Origin: Sindora glabra
Taxonomy: Eukaryota; Streptophyta; Magnoliopsida; Fabales; Fabaceae
Assembly (NCBI GenBank): GCA_020226215.1
Contig: CM035233.1
Span: forward strand, 49,933,751 to 49,997,750
Length of the DNA: 64,000 bases
Direction: 5' to 3'
The position numbers and the translations under genes are program-made. How positions within the stretch are numbered: position 1 is the first letter of the stretch; each line of letters begins with the position of its first letter. The notes under the pieces are model-generated. The model saw only the letters and a list, made by a program, of their open reading frames with translations, was not told the origin of the DNA and did no database searches. This document shows positions 37,701-50,563 of this stretch, one piece after another.

Positions 37701-38850
37701 TTTAAGATCATTTCTTACTTTAAGCTTGGACTATCTCCCATTTGATTTTTTTTGCCTTACAAACCTCTACAAAGTAATTGTAACATGAGTTGTGAAACTA
37801 CTATTAAACCACTAAGAATCTGTAGGGACATCAACTAAATTTGATTCAAAGCAAGCTAAGGATAGGGGTTTACCATTCTCATTGCCTTTTTTCTTCTTTA
37901 ACCAAGACTTGAACCTATAATATTCATTTCTCTTATAACTTTTCTTATGACAATGCTAACACTCTATATTCTTATGAATGGAACCTTTAGGACCTTCCAC
38001 TTATAGTTTATGATTAATACTATTATTATCATACCTCCAAGCCTCTTGAGATTTAGAAAGATTATTCCTTAGACTATGTGATTTAAGTTTTTTTTTCTTC
38101 TGGGTTGGGTTCTTACTAGTTAAAGATTTTGATTAGATCAAAAAACTTATTTTATTCTTTTCCTTTTTCAATTTTTTCTTCCTCGACAATGCATTTAGTG
38201 ATGAATTCATTAATGATCCAAGATACATTTAGGGTATTATAAGCTGTTTTAATTTGCTTGAATTCTGAAGGTAAGAAATTTAAAGCATGTGTGACAAGAA
38301 AGGTATCTAGTATTTAAGTTCTTCAATTGGGTTTGAAGGTGAACTATCTTGATAATAAACTCTCTTACACCACCAATTTTGTCATACTTCATAGTCGTCA
38401 ATTCCTTCATCAAGCATCCAAATTTAATATTATCAAATACTTGAAACATTTGCCTTATAGCATTGATAAACTCCTTAGCTTTAGTTGTATCTACCAATCC
38501 ATCCAATAGATGTTCAAGAATAGATCTCAATTGCAATGAGATCGAGCATATTAGATCTTTCCCATTTTACATAATAGTCTTTTTGCTCTTGAATACTTTC
38601 AGGAGTGAGACTGAGTATATTAGATCTCAAGAGTGAGTCTTTTCCCATTTTACATAATAGATCTCAATTGCAATGAGATCGAGCATATTAAATCTTTCCC
38701 ATTTTACATAATAGTCTTTTTGCTTTTGAGTACTTTCAGGAGTGAGTGCTGGCGATTCTAACTTATATAAGGCTAAATCAAAATCTATAATACTAAGAGC
38801 AAACTTTATATCCTGCTCCCATCTCTTATAATTTGTATAATTTAACAATT
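37701..38850 (-). pseudogene. Copia gag remnant
   Basis: The frame 38848-38627 starts with LNYTNYKRWEQDIKFAL and holds KWERFNML, the standard beginning of a copia gag. The frame 38536-38249 continues it (LVDTTKAKEF, VFDNIKFGC and MTTMKYD-like residues). A degenerate CCHC knuckle is seen near 37.97 kb (EC-x-HCHKKSYKRN, with the first Cys-Cys spacing kept and the last Cys lost). A 137-bp tandem duplication (38521-38657 and 38658 on) repeats the coding stretch around YYVKWE and breaks the frame. Confidence 0.8.
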
Positions 38851-39981
38851 AATAGTTGCAATATTGTTGTTCATTGTAAAAGAGATTGTAAAAAAATAAT
38901 TAAAAATGTAATATGTTAGTTTTGGGCATTTTAAATTTATCAATAATCATATCTAGAAGTATATAAAATATCACTACATTTTTCTCTTTCGGCAAAGAAT
39001 GCAATATGTAAAAGATCATCCTTAAATTGAAGGCAATTAGGATAATATATTATTATTACAAAATTATCCCTTCAGGTAGGTGAAATTTATAATAATAAAA
39101 TAAATCTAGAAATAATATTTTACTTTAATAAACTAATTTCTAATTATATCATACAAAATCCTTTTTAGGAAAGTTATTATAAAAAATAATTAAAAATATA
39201 TATTTTAATAAGCTCATTTTTAATTACAATACATACTCACTTCTTTGGATAGGTAATTATGTGAAATAATTAAAAATTAATCCCATAAATATTTATCAAT
39301 AGCTTGAAGACTTATGAATCAAAATATATAATTTTACTTTAGTAATAATTATTCAATTCAACCTGTAAGCCTCCCAAAAGAACCAAAATATTTAAATTAA
39401 GCTCTAAAACTATAAATTAAAAAATACAATATGACCAGTCCATTAAGGGGTACTAAATAATATATACCAATACTGATCATAAAAAAAATCATATTGCATC
39501 AAAATACAATCTTGATATATATATAGTATAAATTAAAAAAAAATTTCAAACTTTCTCCTAATTTCTTTAAGGGATATGAATTTTAGAATCGTAATTTTAG
39601 AAGATTAAAATATAATGTATAAATATGAAAAATATATTATTTTTAAAAAAATTTATAATTTTATTTTACTAGAAAGTATTTCAAATTAATTAAAATAAAT
39701 ATATAAATTTATAATAAATATTTATTACAGTAAAATAAATAAATAAAAATTATGTGAAAAGAGAAAAAAATCATGTGTGAACCACACGCACCAATAATGG
39801 CACGTGGATCACGCATTATTAGCTTTAAGGTTGAAGCCATCATCTTCAACCTCATAGAACGATCATAGCCTTTTTATTTGGTTGTCGAAGAAGGAGGTTT
39901 TCACAATTTTTAATATTTTTTATATTTGTAAAAAAATAATGCATTATCTTTGAATCCATGGCAAGCTTTGATTGTTAAACC
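38851..39981. other. Left part of the copia 5' leader
   Basis: Non-coding AT-rich sequence between the gag start and the hAT insertion. It includes a stretch with TCTTTCGGCAAAGAATGCAA and a GC-richer patch at 39775-39850 (GAACCACACGCACCAATAAT). It continues at 50564 after the hAT element. Together the two parts are long for a copia leader, so another old insertion may be hidden here. Confidence 0.5.
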
Positions 39982-40152
39982 TAGGGCTGTTAACGGGTTA
40001 GGCCAGGCTGGGTTAGGATAATCAAGCTACCGGCCCGTATATCTATCGGGCCTCAATTTACAGGCCTAATTTTGCCCAAATCAATCTTGAACCCGTTCAT
40101 TATTGGGCTCTAATGGGTCCAAGGGGTATTAATGGGCCGAGCTGGGCTTTAA

Positions 40153-40342
40153 ATTTTTTTTAAATTCATTGTTGCCAAATGTTGGGCCTTAATTAAAAAT
40201 ATTTTTTAAATGAAACTGTACAAAACATGCACCAGACAGCCTAATTTTGAATTTTTTTAATTTTATTATTGCCAAACATTGGGCCTTAATTAAAAATATT
40301 TTTTAAAATGAAACAGTACAGAACACGCACCAAATAGCCTAA
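40153..40342. repeat. Subterminal tandem duplication in the hAT element
   Basis: Two copies of about 95 bases, each with GCCAAA-T/C-TTGGGCCTTAATT, AAAAATATTTTTTAAA, GAAAC-GTACA-AAC and ending in AGCCTA. It lies about 170 bases from the hAT end, where such elements carry transposase-binding repeats. That role is inferred. Confidence 0.75.
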
Positions 40343-41234
40343 CGTTTTTTTTTAAGTGGGGAACTACACAAAATGAACATTGAAGTCTGAAACTTCTTGA
40401 CCCTGTCATTAACTAATTCTTTCATTTTGCGACTCTTCACAGCCACATAGTTTCTGTATCCTTGTGTTCTTAATTACAACTTACAAAAGGCTCCTTTACT
40501 TACAAAAAAGAATCAACGTCCTAATGCTAAAACAAGGCACCATTCTGTTGGTCATATTTTTCACATCCCAATCGTATTTACATCCCAAAAAAATCAAAAA
40601 ATAGCTATTAATAGATAGCTAATCAACATGATTCCTTTCCTGTACATTTTTTTCAAAATCTTGTAGCAATTACTAACTTCAGTGCCTATATAAACAAGTG
40701 CAGTGCAACTCAAATTAGTATACCATTAAGAAAGAAAGAACTTAAAATAAATTTAATATGAAACTAATACTTTAATTACTTATAGCTCAAAAAATTAAAA
40801 AACAGAGTACACTAATAGATAAGTATTACCTAATTTTATCTATTAGTGCTAACTTCAATACCCATATAAACAGGTAGAAACCAACTAGATCAATATTTAT
40901 TTGATCATACTGTAAAAGAAATTTATTATAAATCTAGATTTAGTTAAAAAAAATAGAAAGCATGATAATAGGAAGTTACGTATATTTTTAATGTAATTGG
41001 TAGTTTGGTCAATGCAGAAAGTAATTGTAGGTAATACTATTAGATGTTAAACACACATAGAGGAAGACAAATCTACCCAACAACCATTGGTTGTTGACTG
41101 TTATCTTATGATTGCAACTTCACAATAGCAAGTTGTTTTGAAATCTCACCAAGCTCTAAAAATAAAAAAAAGGAAAAGACATACCATGCTTTGTAAACTT
41201 ATGAGGATAACAATAAATTAGACAGTTATGCATT

Positions 41235-42535
41235 TACCTTTCTCAATTTTTTCATAATTTTCAAACTCTTGAATAAAGTCACGATCCTCTGTTGGAAATA
41301 GGGTGGGCTTGATCCAGTTTTGACAGCAAATTAATGTTTCACCTGTTTATGGAGATAATGAACTCCTAAACACATCTAAAACTCTCCATCCTGTGCTAAA
41401 GGCTAACTCTAAAGCTACTGTAAAAATGGGGACAACAAGCACATCTCTGGCCATAAAAGATAAAACACGAAATCTGGACCCATTCCCCTTCCACCATTCT
41501 AAGACACTAAAGTTATCATTGTTGGTTTGTGTTCTAAGAACCAATCATATAGATGATTGAAATAATACACAATGTATTATATTTTATTTTAGGCAATTTA
41601 ATTATTATATTTTGTTTTTATAATTTTATTATTATTCTGCGCGATTTATAACTTAATATAATAATTATCCTTGGACTAACTTCGTTATTCCTAAAATACC
41701 CCTAGTCAAGTATTATTACGAAAAGGATAGTAATAATACACGAGACTAGCATGTATAATGACTGATGATTACAAATCATGGATATGTGATATCAAGTTAA
41801 TACATGAGTATATTATTAGTGAACAATATACTGAACTGACCCACTATGAGAATATTGCAAGGATAGATGTGTCATAAGTTATTCTCATATGATCACAAAT
41901 GCACATAAACCTTTGACTTGAAATCACTATAATTTCCTACATGAGGAATTACTCACTTTAATATTGTTCTATGTCACCTTTAATCAGGATGACAAATAGG
42001 GCATTGATTAGGTGTGTCATGAATCGTGCAGAGGGAAGTGAGTGATGTAGATGAGATTTTGTTACTCTTATATAAAAAAGAAATATCCTTGAGCCCCTTG
42101 ATTGAGTGAGACTTAGAAATACATGGCCATACTCAATTGGATTAATATGTGATATTAATTATTTATTTTAAATTTACTCAATATCAAGAAATATAAATTG
42201 AACATTTACGAGGATGACACATTCCATGCCTCCAGTTCAATTTGGATATTATTACAAAAGGGTTATGATGCAAAACGTTGATCATGTATTAGGTGGATGT
42301 TGAACCATAGACATTCTTACTACTTGAGTGGCAATGATATATTGCTAGATACCGCTCACTGTCTATGGCTCAATAATGAGTCATTGTCAATGTAGTAAGA
42401 ACCTACAGGGTCATACAAAAGGAGTAGGAATAAGACAATAATTAATTGGACTTTAATTATATTAATATTCAATTAATTAGACTTATTTTCGTGTATATAT
42501 ATATTATTATTAAGAATAATAATGTGTTATTCATG

Positions 42536-42570
<35 letters not shown>

Positions 42571-45072
42571 GTGATATTATTTGATATTAAAGTAATATCA
42601 AATAATTACATTATCAGATATTAGATAAATATATTATGAGATAATATTATTTTAATATTTGATAACTATATGCAATTATCTAATATTAAGATATTTATAT
42701 TATGAGATAATATTATCTAATATTAAATAATTAATAGATAAATCCTATCTCTCCTTATTATCTTTAGGATAAGGATAAAATGAGTTGTTAAGTGTGATTA
42801 GAATTTTGGAAGCATTATCCTAGTAGGACTAAGATTGTGGCTTGCCTAAGTTTTATAAAAAGGGGCTTGAGGGCAGCACATTAAATATATGCTCATAAGC
42901 CTCCTAAAACCCAAAAATCACTTAGAAAATATCGAATCCTAATTCCTAAAGAGAGAAACGCATCCTAGCAAATTCGTGGAAGGTGAGAGGTCGTTATTCA
43001 CTCCGTGTAGATACCGTAGAGATGCTGTACCTTCCGGCTGGCGTTTGATTCATCCATTCTCAAGTTTTGATCAGTAGAAACACGAGTGCTCAATAGGTAA
43101 AACCCTAATCATTGATTTATGCTTTTTGCATGGATCCTAGGTAGAATTCGGATCAAAATTTTGAAATTCCGCTGCATGTAATAATCCAAATTCCCAACAG
43201 TCATCTCCATTAACACATGCTTCATTCAAGTATCTATTAACTTCATTTTTTGCTTCTATAGAATCCTTAGCTTTTAGATGAGATTTAAATGTTGCAGCCC
43301 AAGTTTTATGTGCATGTTTATTTTCTTGAAAACTATGGCCTGTGTCTTGTGAAATTTCATTGCTAACTAGATTACTTTGATTCCTTTCCCCATGGACCTT
43401 AGAATACCAATCATACAATTATTGCAAGTTTGACTTCACTTTACAAATTAGGTTATGGGCAGTCACAACATCATAAATTTTATAAAAGGCCACTTTATAT
43501 AAGTAAGCTTGTACCTAGGGTCTAACACAATAGCAATGAACAACAAAGGATTTATATTCTGCACATTTCCCCAATATTTGTCATATTTGCTCTTCATTTG
43601 AACAACCATTCAATTTAAGACATTATCCTCACTTGAAGTACATTTCAATAATTCAGTTTGAATCTATGCAAGTTAAGTGAATGCATTGTTTGAAGTTACA
43701 AATAGAGAACTAGATAACTCAAGTGTTACATCATAAAATTTTTTTAGAAAGTTTGTGAAAACCCTAGCATTTTTCCAATCTTCTACAGTATGAGGCCCTA
43801 TTATTTTCTCATCAAAGTAGTCCCTAAAACTTGATTCATCATCTTCCAATCTCTCAAAAGCCTCTTGGAATTTTAGGGCAGACTCCAACATTAAATAGGT
43901 TGAGTTCCATCTAGTTGGGACATCAAAACATACTAGGCTAGCACTTTCAATTTTAGCTTGTTGGATGCAACATTTGAACTTACCTAATCTAGAAGGAGAA
44001 GATCTAACGAATCTAACTGCATTCCTAATTGCAGCAATTGAAGAATGCAGATCTTTTAAGCCCTCATTAACAATCAAATTGAAAATATGAGGACAACAAC
44101 GAATATACATGTGATTACCATCCAATATCAACCCATTTGAATTTTTAAACCTCTTCTTCAAGTAGGAGACAACAATATCATTTGAGGAAGCATTGTTTAC
44201 CGTGATAGTAAATATATTTTTAATTCCCTATTCAAGTAAGCAATTTTTCACATGTTTCCCAATGGTTTCTCCTTTATGATTGGGAATTAGGAAGAAATTT
44301 AGAATCCTCTTTTGCAAGTTCTAATTATTGTCTATAAAGTGGGTTGTAAGTATATGTTGTAAGACACACTCTAGAATAATTAGATTCTAAAAAAATTTTT
44401 AACTTCCCTTTCTCATCTAAGTACATTTTTCAATAATCTTTGGCCACAGTTTGTCTAGATGGAACATGAAATTGAGATTGTAGTTTACTTAACAAGTGTT
44501 TAAACCCTCACCCCTCAACAACCTTAAATGGTTGTTCATCTACAATGATAAATACTGCTAGAGCTTTTCTTGCTCTTTTCCCATCACAAACTTGTAGGGT
44601 AGCAACAACATTACTTCCATCACCTTCTTTTAAGTTCAAATGAAAGTCAAGATTAAGAAGGATCAAACAATAAGGCATAGGGGAACTTTGGACATACCCG
44701 AAGATGTTTATTCATGCTAGAAGTTCCATGTGAAGTAGAATCATAGAAGTACCTCACTCCACAGTAATTACAAGCAATTATAGGCTTTCTTGACTCAGTT
44801 TCTGGCACACGTGTAAAGTGATCCCATGCCATTGCTTTTTTCCTAGTTCCATTAGTTGGAGCCTTTCTCTTTACCTTCATTTGGACAATTTTGGTTGTAG
44901 GAATCTCTTTGCTTTTACCCTTGGATTTTGTATTGCCTTTTAGTTTGGGCATTTTTGAACCAAATGCAACATCATTCCCTTGATTTGTTGGGGGTTGAGC
45001 GTCTACCATGGGTTGTTGAGACACTCCTTGGATGGATTAACATGCATCATCCTTCCCATTTCAAGGCTCCAT
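41235..45072 (-). pseudogene. hAT transposase, BED finger type (RICESLEEPER-like)
   Basis: From the N-terminus: ATG at 45072, then two stops within 12 codons; a BED zinc finger (about 44830-44690) with AWDHFTR, C-x2-C and H-x4-C (KHLRVC); VDEQPF-VVEG and FH-PSRQT pieces at 44.55-44.45 kb; HIFNLIVNEGL, CFDVPTRWNSTYLML and DWKNARVF in 44161-43673; KSKYDKYWGNV and IAIVLDPRYK near 43.55 kb; and the dimerisation domain VLEWWK...RFRVLSFMARDVL...AFSTGWRVLD-FRSSLSP at 41544-41347. A solo LTR splits it before the dimerisation domain. Frames are broken at many points, so it is inactive. Its relatives include domesticated plant genes, but the stops here exclude that for this copy. Confidence 0.88.
41520..43199 (+). 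mobile_element. Solo LTR (copia-type) inside the hAT transposase
   Basis: Begins TGTTGGTTTGTG and ends AATTCCCAACA, so the ends are TGTTGG and CCAACA. Flanking 5-mers are ATCAT (41515-41519) and GTCAT (43200-43204), with one difference. A TATA box (TTTTATAAAAAGG, about 42851) sits upstream of a GC-richer leader, giving plus orientation. No internal region or partner LTR is nearby, so it is a solo LTR left by recombination. It contains a (TA)n run at about 42539-42568. Confidence 0.85.
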
Positions 45073-48000
45073 TGTAAAAAACTACATAACAATTATAAAA
45101 TGAAACACTGTTATTTAATCAGCATAAGGAATAAACTAAATTACAAGGCTACGTTACAAAGGATTACTAGATAGCTAGCTACTCACAATTACACTGAATA
45201 TATAAGCATCACATAATTCCCTATGTTACCAAGAACCATAGATAAAAAAAATAAATTAATTAGGCAAAAGAATTAAAATAAGTGACAAGAACTCAAAGGA
45301 AACAGATTTACCTGATTATACTTCTTAATTGCTTCTGTATTGGCAATAAGCTCAGAAGGAAAAAGGAAAATAAGAACTAAAATAAATGAGAAAAAATCAC
45401 TATGTTATGTTTAAAAAGTATCTAATTCATGTTCTGCATATAATTGCACATTTACAATAGATATTAATTCCAAACAGAACATTGCAACAGTTGAAAATAT
45501 GCAATGACATAAAATAGGACCGTGTTATGTCTCAAACAATTCTTTGAGTCATGTTTCAAATCAGTCACCTTATAGAATGCAAGATTCAAACAACACTAAC
45601 ATGACAAAGATTATGTGTATATGTGAAATCATTTAATATAACAGCCATAATGAGGGTCTAATGATTTTAAAAGTTAACCTTTAGGAATTTCATCAAAATG
45701 ATAGTTTCTGATGCAACAAAACAAATGAAATCATAAACAATAATAACAACAATAATAAAAACCCATATTAGATGGGGTTAGCTATATAGTCATTTAACAA
45801 TTAGCACCAATGTTATGGATGAAATCACATAAAAGAATTAATTTTCTTCAAATGCAAATGAGATACAATTAATTATTGAAGTTCTCTAAAAATTTTCATT
45901 ATTAGTTTATTAATCACTCGACTTATATTAAATTCATTTTTAAATAACTTAAGTTAAAATGCTTCAGACATATAAACATTATACCTATGTGTTTGAAGGT
46001 AGAAGTGGAAGCTCTGAATTCCTAGGATAAAGAGATAGGTTAGCTAAGTAACTCTCTACATATATAAGGAGGAATTCCATTCTTTACTTCATACTAATAC
46101 AAGCCTTCTAGAATAATGCATGTATTAAATAGTAGAAAACTCTAACACAGTAGGCCTAACAGCCTTTAAAACTAACTCACATTATAATTAAGCTTATTAA
46201 GATTAATTGTATAAGAAAAAAAATAACTTTAAGAATTCAAGAGTGAATGAGAATAAGAAAATCCAAAGAAAAGTAATAAGAACTAACCGTTTTTTATTTG
46301 TCAAAATGAACAAGAGAGAAAGCAGCGATCTACATAGTTTTACGATGAAGATACAAGGCAAAGTAGCATCATAATTGATGTCTTGTTATATATCTGCACA
46401 GTTTGGACATTATAGTAATTAGTTATTAAAGATAAATCCCCACTTAACTTTCTTTCAATTTCCTCTCATTTAAATCCAAAAGGTTCTTTTTTTTGTACGT
46501 GTGTGTTCATAAGTGAAGGGTATGTGTGTGTGCGTGTGTGAATACAATACACAAATATGATTCTGTTTTGCTTTGTTTTTCATATGTGTATATGGTTAAG
46601 ACAAATTTGGTTTTACAATAATTCAAAAAGTATATATTTATATGTTTAGTTAAAATTAAAATTAATAGAAGGTTGTAACAAAGTTCTAAAACATATCTTG
46701 AACAAAAATTATAAACCAGAAAGAGTTTTAGTTTATGAAAGAAAAAGGTAAAATGTAGGTGTTAAAATAGGGAACTGATAAGACTTTAACAGCATAAAAT
46801 AGAGTTACATGAATAACAAAAAAAGGAATTATAGCCAAACTTATATGTAAAGTAAACAACATTCCTCCCACTCTTTGGTTTCTTTAGAAACAATTTTCCA
46901 AGTATTAGTTTTCAGGTGGCACATCAATGTCATGAAGAAGAATTAAGCATTTTACACATTAAGAAACTATACTACCAAGTAGAAGGCAAGTAAAGTGAAG
47001 TATTTCAACATTGGAAATAATTGAGTTATTGGACTGTTTTATAAAAGGAAGTGGCAAATATGAAGGTCTAAAATTTTATTTTATATAAGGTAGTGACATT
47101 CTATATGCATCTGAAGAAATAATATATATTATGTATGGTATATGCATTATATAGTTAACGAATATGAAATAAGCTATAGTGTTAAGAGGAAGCTGAATTT
47201 GCTTATTCGGCTATAAAAAGGAAAGTTCAAATCAAATCTTAAGTGTGATGCTAAAAAAAAGATGCAAGGTTGAAACGGAATATATCAACAATAATAACAA
47301 TAATAAAAGGTACAACAACAAAATAACTATAATGATGCACTTTCTTCATAATTAAAAGTAAAGGAAAAAAATTAGAGTTTAAGCAGTCTATTAACATTTT
47401 CATCCTATTCATTCCATAATCTCTTTTCCTGTGTTATTGTTACCTAAATTCAAATTCTTAAACATTAAAAATAATTTCAAGGGAAAGCCAGACCTCTCTT
47501 GCTGAAGCTTTCTATTTGTGTAGGACTGTGATTATCAATGTTTTCAAGTAGTTCATTGTAAATGATAATTAAATTGTCTTTTAATTCCTGTAGATGATTC
47601 ACTGCTTCAAGGCACAACTTTATCTACATCCAATATTGGCTTTAAATATATTAACTTGATAAAATGAGCCATTCAAAGATGGAAATATATATGGATATAA
47701 ATACCTTGCAACCATGGATGACATTGAGCACAACTCTAGTGGTAGACAACCCCCTTGTTTAGTAAAATTATTGTTATACCTATAGTTAGAGTAATAAAAA
47801 GAAACTCAGGTGTTAGTCTCTAGTTGGATGAACAAATCAAGATAAAATTGAAAGAAACTAAAAACTAAAATAAGACAGAATTAGAGAAACATAACCAGTA
47901 AAGCAACCACTGAAAGTAAATAATATAATTCCTAGGCCAAAAAGTCAAGCATTTGAATCTAGATATTATTTTTTCATAATTTTTGTAATGTCTAGAAAAT

Positions 48001-48602
48001 GTTACAAATAGCATATCAAAAAGGGGAAACAGATTGACGAGAGCCACAGTAGGCTTAACAACTCTTGAAATTAACTCACATTATAATTAAGATTATTAGG
48101 AATATGGGTAGAATTCTATCATTATAAAAATAAAAATAATTATTCTTTAACACTCATTGGGTTCCTCTTTTACATGAGAACCTCTTCTTCTGTGGATAGG
48201 ATGCCTAAATAAACTATTATAAAAAAGACATAAGAGTTAATAAAATAGAGTAGTTTACATGCTCTCTTCTTGAAACAAATAGAGACATACAACATTGAGA
48301 CATACCAATGCTATTAAGAACAAGACACACACAGAGACATACCAATGCTATTAAGAACAAACCTCTGAAGATAAAATGTTTAAATTCAATTGAAAAAAAA
48401 GCAGGTTAAGAGAGTGCTTTAGATATGGATGCAAATAGTTTACCGTAGTTATAGATTTCGGTCTTATTGAAAGCCACACCAGACCAGTTAAGATATTGGT
48501 AACAGCCAATCCTAAAGTAAGAATTGCAAAAAGTACATAAGCATGAAGATCAGTGAATGTCAATAAATTGCAATCAATTTAAACATAGGATACAGAAGAG
48601 CA
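45073..48602. other. hAT upstream region with splice-like segments
   Basis: Mostly AT-rich. On the minus strand two stretches have an acceptor, an open frame and a donor. About 47777-47707 runs from a CTATAG acceptor to TTGCAAG/GTATTT. 47623-47494 runs from GATGTAG to GAGAG/GTCTGG; 43 codons are open, with an EAVNHLQELKDN helix-like piece. A further one at about 48512-48445 (CTTTAG to CTACG/GTAAAC) reads GCYQYLNWSG. I do not recognise a family. They may be captured host exons, transposase leader exons, or chance. Confidence 0.3.
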
Positions 48603-49614
48603 TGCTGGAAATCGCGCATCATACATGCACAGCGGAATAAAAATTTTGTATGATTTTCACTAAGGATCCATGCGAATTTAGAATGCCATATATTAGGGAT
48701 TAGGGTTTATACCTTTCGGTCAAAAATCTTCTGTCCGCTGCACAGCAAATCCGATCTGCTCTCCAAATCACGAACCGGAAGAAACTAGAAGATCAGATCA
48801 CCAGTACAACATTTTTGTGGCTGTACCTCTGTGGTATCCACATGAACCCAAGAATCACCGATGAATGTCCACTACACACACCGGTTGCAATTGATCTCCT
48901 TACACCTCGTAGTGCTAGCTACGCCTCTTCAGGGGTTTTTGGTCAAGGAGAGGTGCTAGGGTTTTCTATGCCTTTTGGGGTGCGTGAATAATGATAGTAA
49001 ATCTATTATTACCCAACAAGCCTATTTAAATAGGTGCATAGAAAAAAAACCCTAACCTCTTTGGGCTTTATTCCATGTACAATTATAGGCTTATTATTGG
49101 GCCTTATAATTATAACATGAATTCCCAAATATTAAGCCCAAACAATTTAGTCCATTAATTCTAAATTCACTTGGCTCTAAGTGTGCGACCCTACAGGCTC
49201 TCATTACGTTGGCAATGACCATTAATCATATTAATGATCATAAACAATGATTGGTGTCTAGCAACACATCATTGTTACCCAAGTAATGAGAAAGTCGGTG
49301 ATTTGACTAAACCTTTACACATGATCATCACTTATGTCCTTTTATCCTATACATCTAGATTGAGCACGAGACATGGACCGTGTTATTCTCGTATAGCCCA
49401 ACCTTAAGGTTTCTTGATTCCTAAGTAAGCTAACTGAAACAAATATAATTGACATCTCATGTCAATTCATCTGAGCATAGCCATGCATTTTCTCAGCTTT
49501 ACTTAATCAAGGGGCCCATAGATGTTACTCCTATTATATAGGAGGGACAAATCCCATCTTGATCACACAAACTCCTCCACATGATATGTGACATATCCAA
49601 TATCTACCCTTGCT
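48603..49614 (-). mobile_element. Solo LTR of a second family
   Basis: A 1,012-bp segment flanked by the identical 5-mer GAGCA (48598-48602 and 49615-49619). On the minus strand it runs from AGCAAGGGTAGA to TTCCAGCA. It contains a TATA-like TATTTAAATA near 49020 followed by a GC-richer leader, which sets the orientation. The first two bases of the expected TG start appear lost. No partner LTR or internal part is present. It lies in the upstream part of the hAT element. Confidence 0.8.
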
Positions 49615-50350
49615 GAGCATTCCTGGTACCTTTTCCTCCTCGATGCACAATGGCTTCGGCTTCATCTTCATCAGCACTAGCAACTTTTTATTTTCTCTAA
49701 CAATAACACTGAAAGAGATATTCACAAGAATCACAACTATAAGAAAGATGATCAGAATGATACAATAGAGAAGATTACCATTATCACATATACCTCCCTC
49801 AAGAGCTGACACTATGGGAGGGAGAAGACAACAAAGAGAAGCTTCAACAGTTCTAGCCCTTTTCTCTTTTCAAAATCCTAGTCCCTGGCTTTCTAATCCT
49901 TTCCACCTCCCTCTGCTCGCCAGATAGTCAGAGACACAGCTGTAAGCTCTGCTAGGGTTTTCATTTCGAAAGGGAAGGAAAGGTCCAGAGAGGAAGGATC
50001 GAATGAGGCTGCATTAGAAGTTTCCTTCCAAGTTCCAATTTTTCATTTTTCTAGTGGTAGCCAAACGACATCATACTACCACGCAGGAAACTTAAAAATT
50101 AAAATGACACTGCATAATTTGCATTGAATTGAGCCTCAGAGGCTTAGACTCTCAGAGTCTTAGACGACATTATAGTTTACAAAGTGTAATAGCATCGTGA
50201 AAGAGAACAGAGAGAAAGTAGAATACTCAAAGACTTGTCTTGTCAATTGTCAATGAAGCAGGCAGAAAGAGAAAACCAAAAAGCTGAGGGGATGGGTCAC
50301 GGCAGACTCAGACAGTTAGAGACTTAGACTTAAGTTAAGAGGGTAAGGAT
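49615..50350 (-). other. Possible leader and first exon within the hAT element
   Basis: The minus strand has a gene-like composition: AAAACCCTAGCAGAGC typical of plant leaders, a CTCCCATAG acceptor at about 49815, and then an open stretch to AAG/GTACC at 49630. The open frame codes for a hydrophobic run (IILIIFLIVVILV) followed by a KMKPKPLCIEEEK tail and begins without a clear ATG (the in-frame start would be GTG). It is either a captured host fragment or the untranslated first exon of the transposase. I cannot decide. Confidence 0.35.
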
Positions 50351-50563
50351 TTTTAGAAAATTAGTTAAATGGTTACGGACAGGTATAAGTCCAAACGGGT
50401 TCAAATTTTGAAATTTGTGCCACCTATGTCAACCCATTTTTTCATATTTTTTTACCCATATTAGCCTCCTTAGCCTGACCCAAACTGACCCACATGGCAA
50501 ATACCAGTTCAGTTTGGGCGGGTTGGGTCGGGCTATAAGATTTTGGACACCCCTAGTTAAACC

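Larger units (their letters stand above)
39982..50555 (-). mobile_element. hAT transposon, 10.6 kb with internal insertions
   Basis: The left terminus is TAGGGCTGTTAACGGG and the reverse complement of the right terminus is TAGGGGTGTCCAAAAT, so the terminal inverted repeat is about 9-10 bases. Both ends are flanked by the identical 8-mer GTTAAACC (39974-39981 and 50556-50563), the target size of hAT elements. It contains a decayed BED-finger transposase on the minus strand (45072 to about 41235), two solo LTRs, and about 5 kb of upstream sequence with splice-like signals. Without the solo LTRs it would be about 7.9 kb. Confidence 0.92.
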
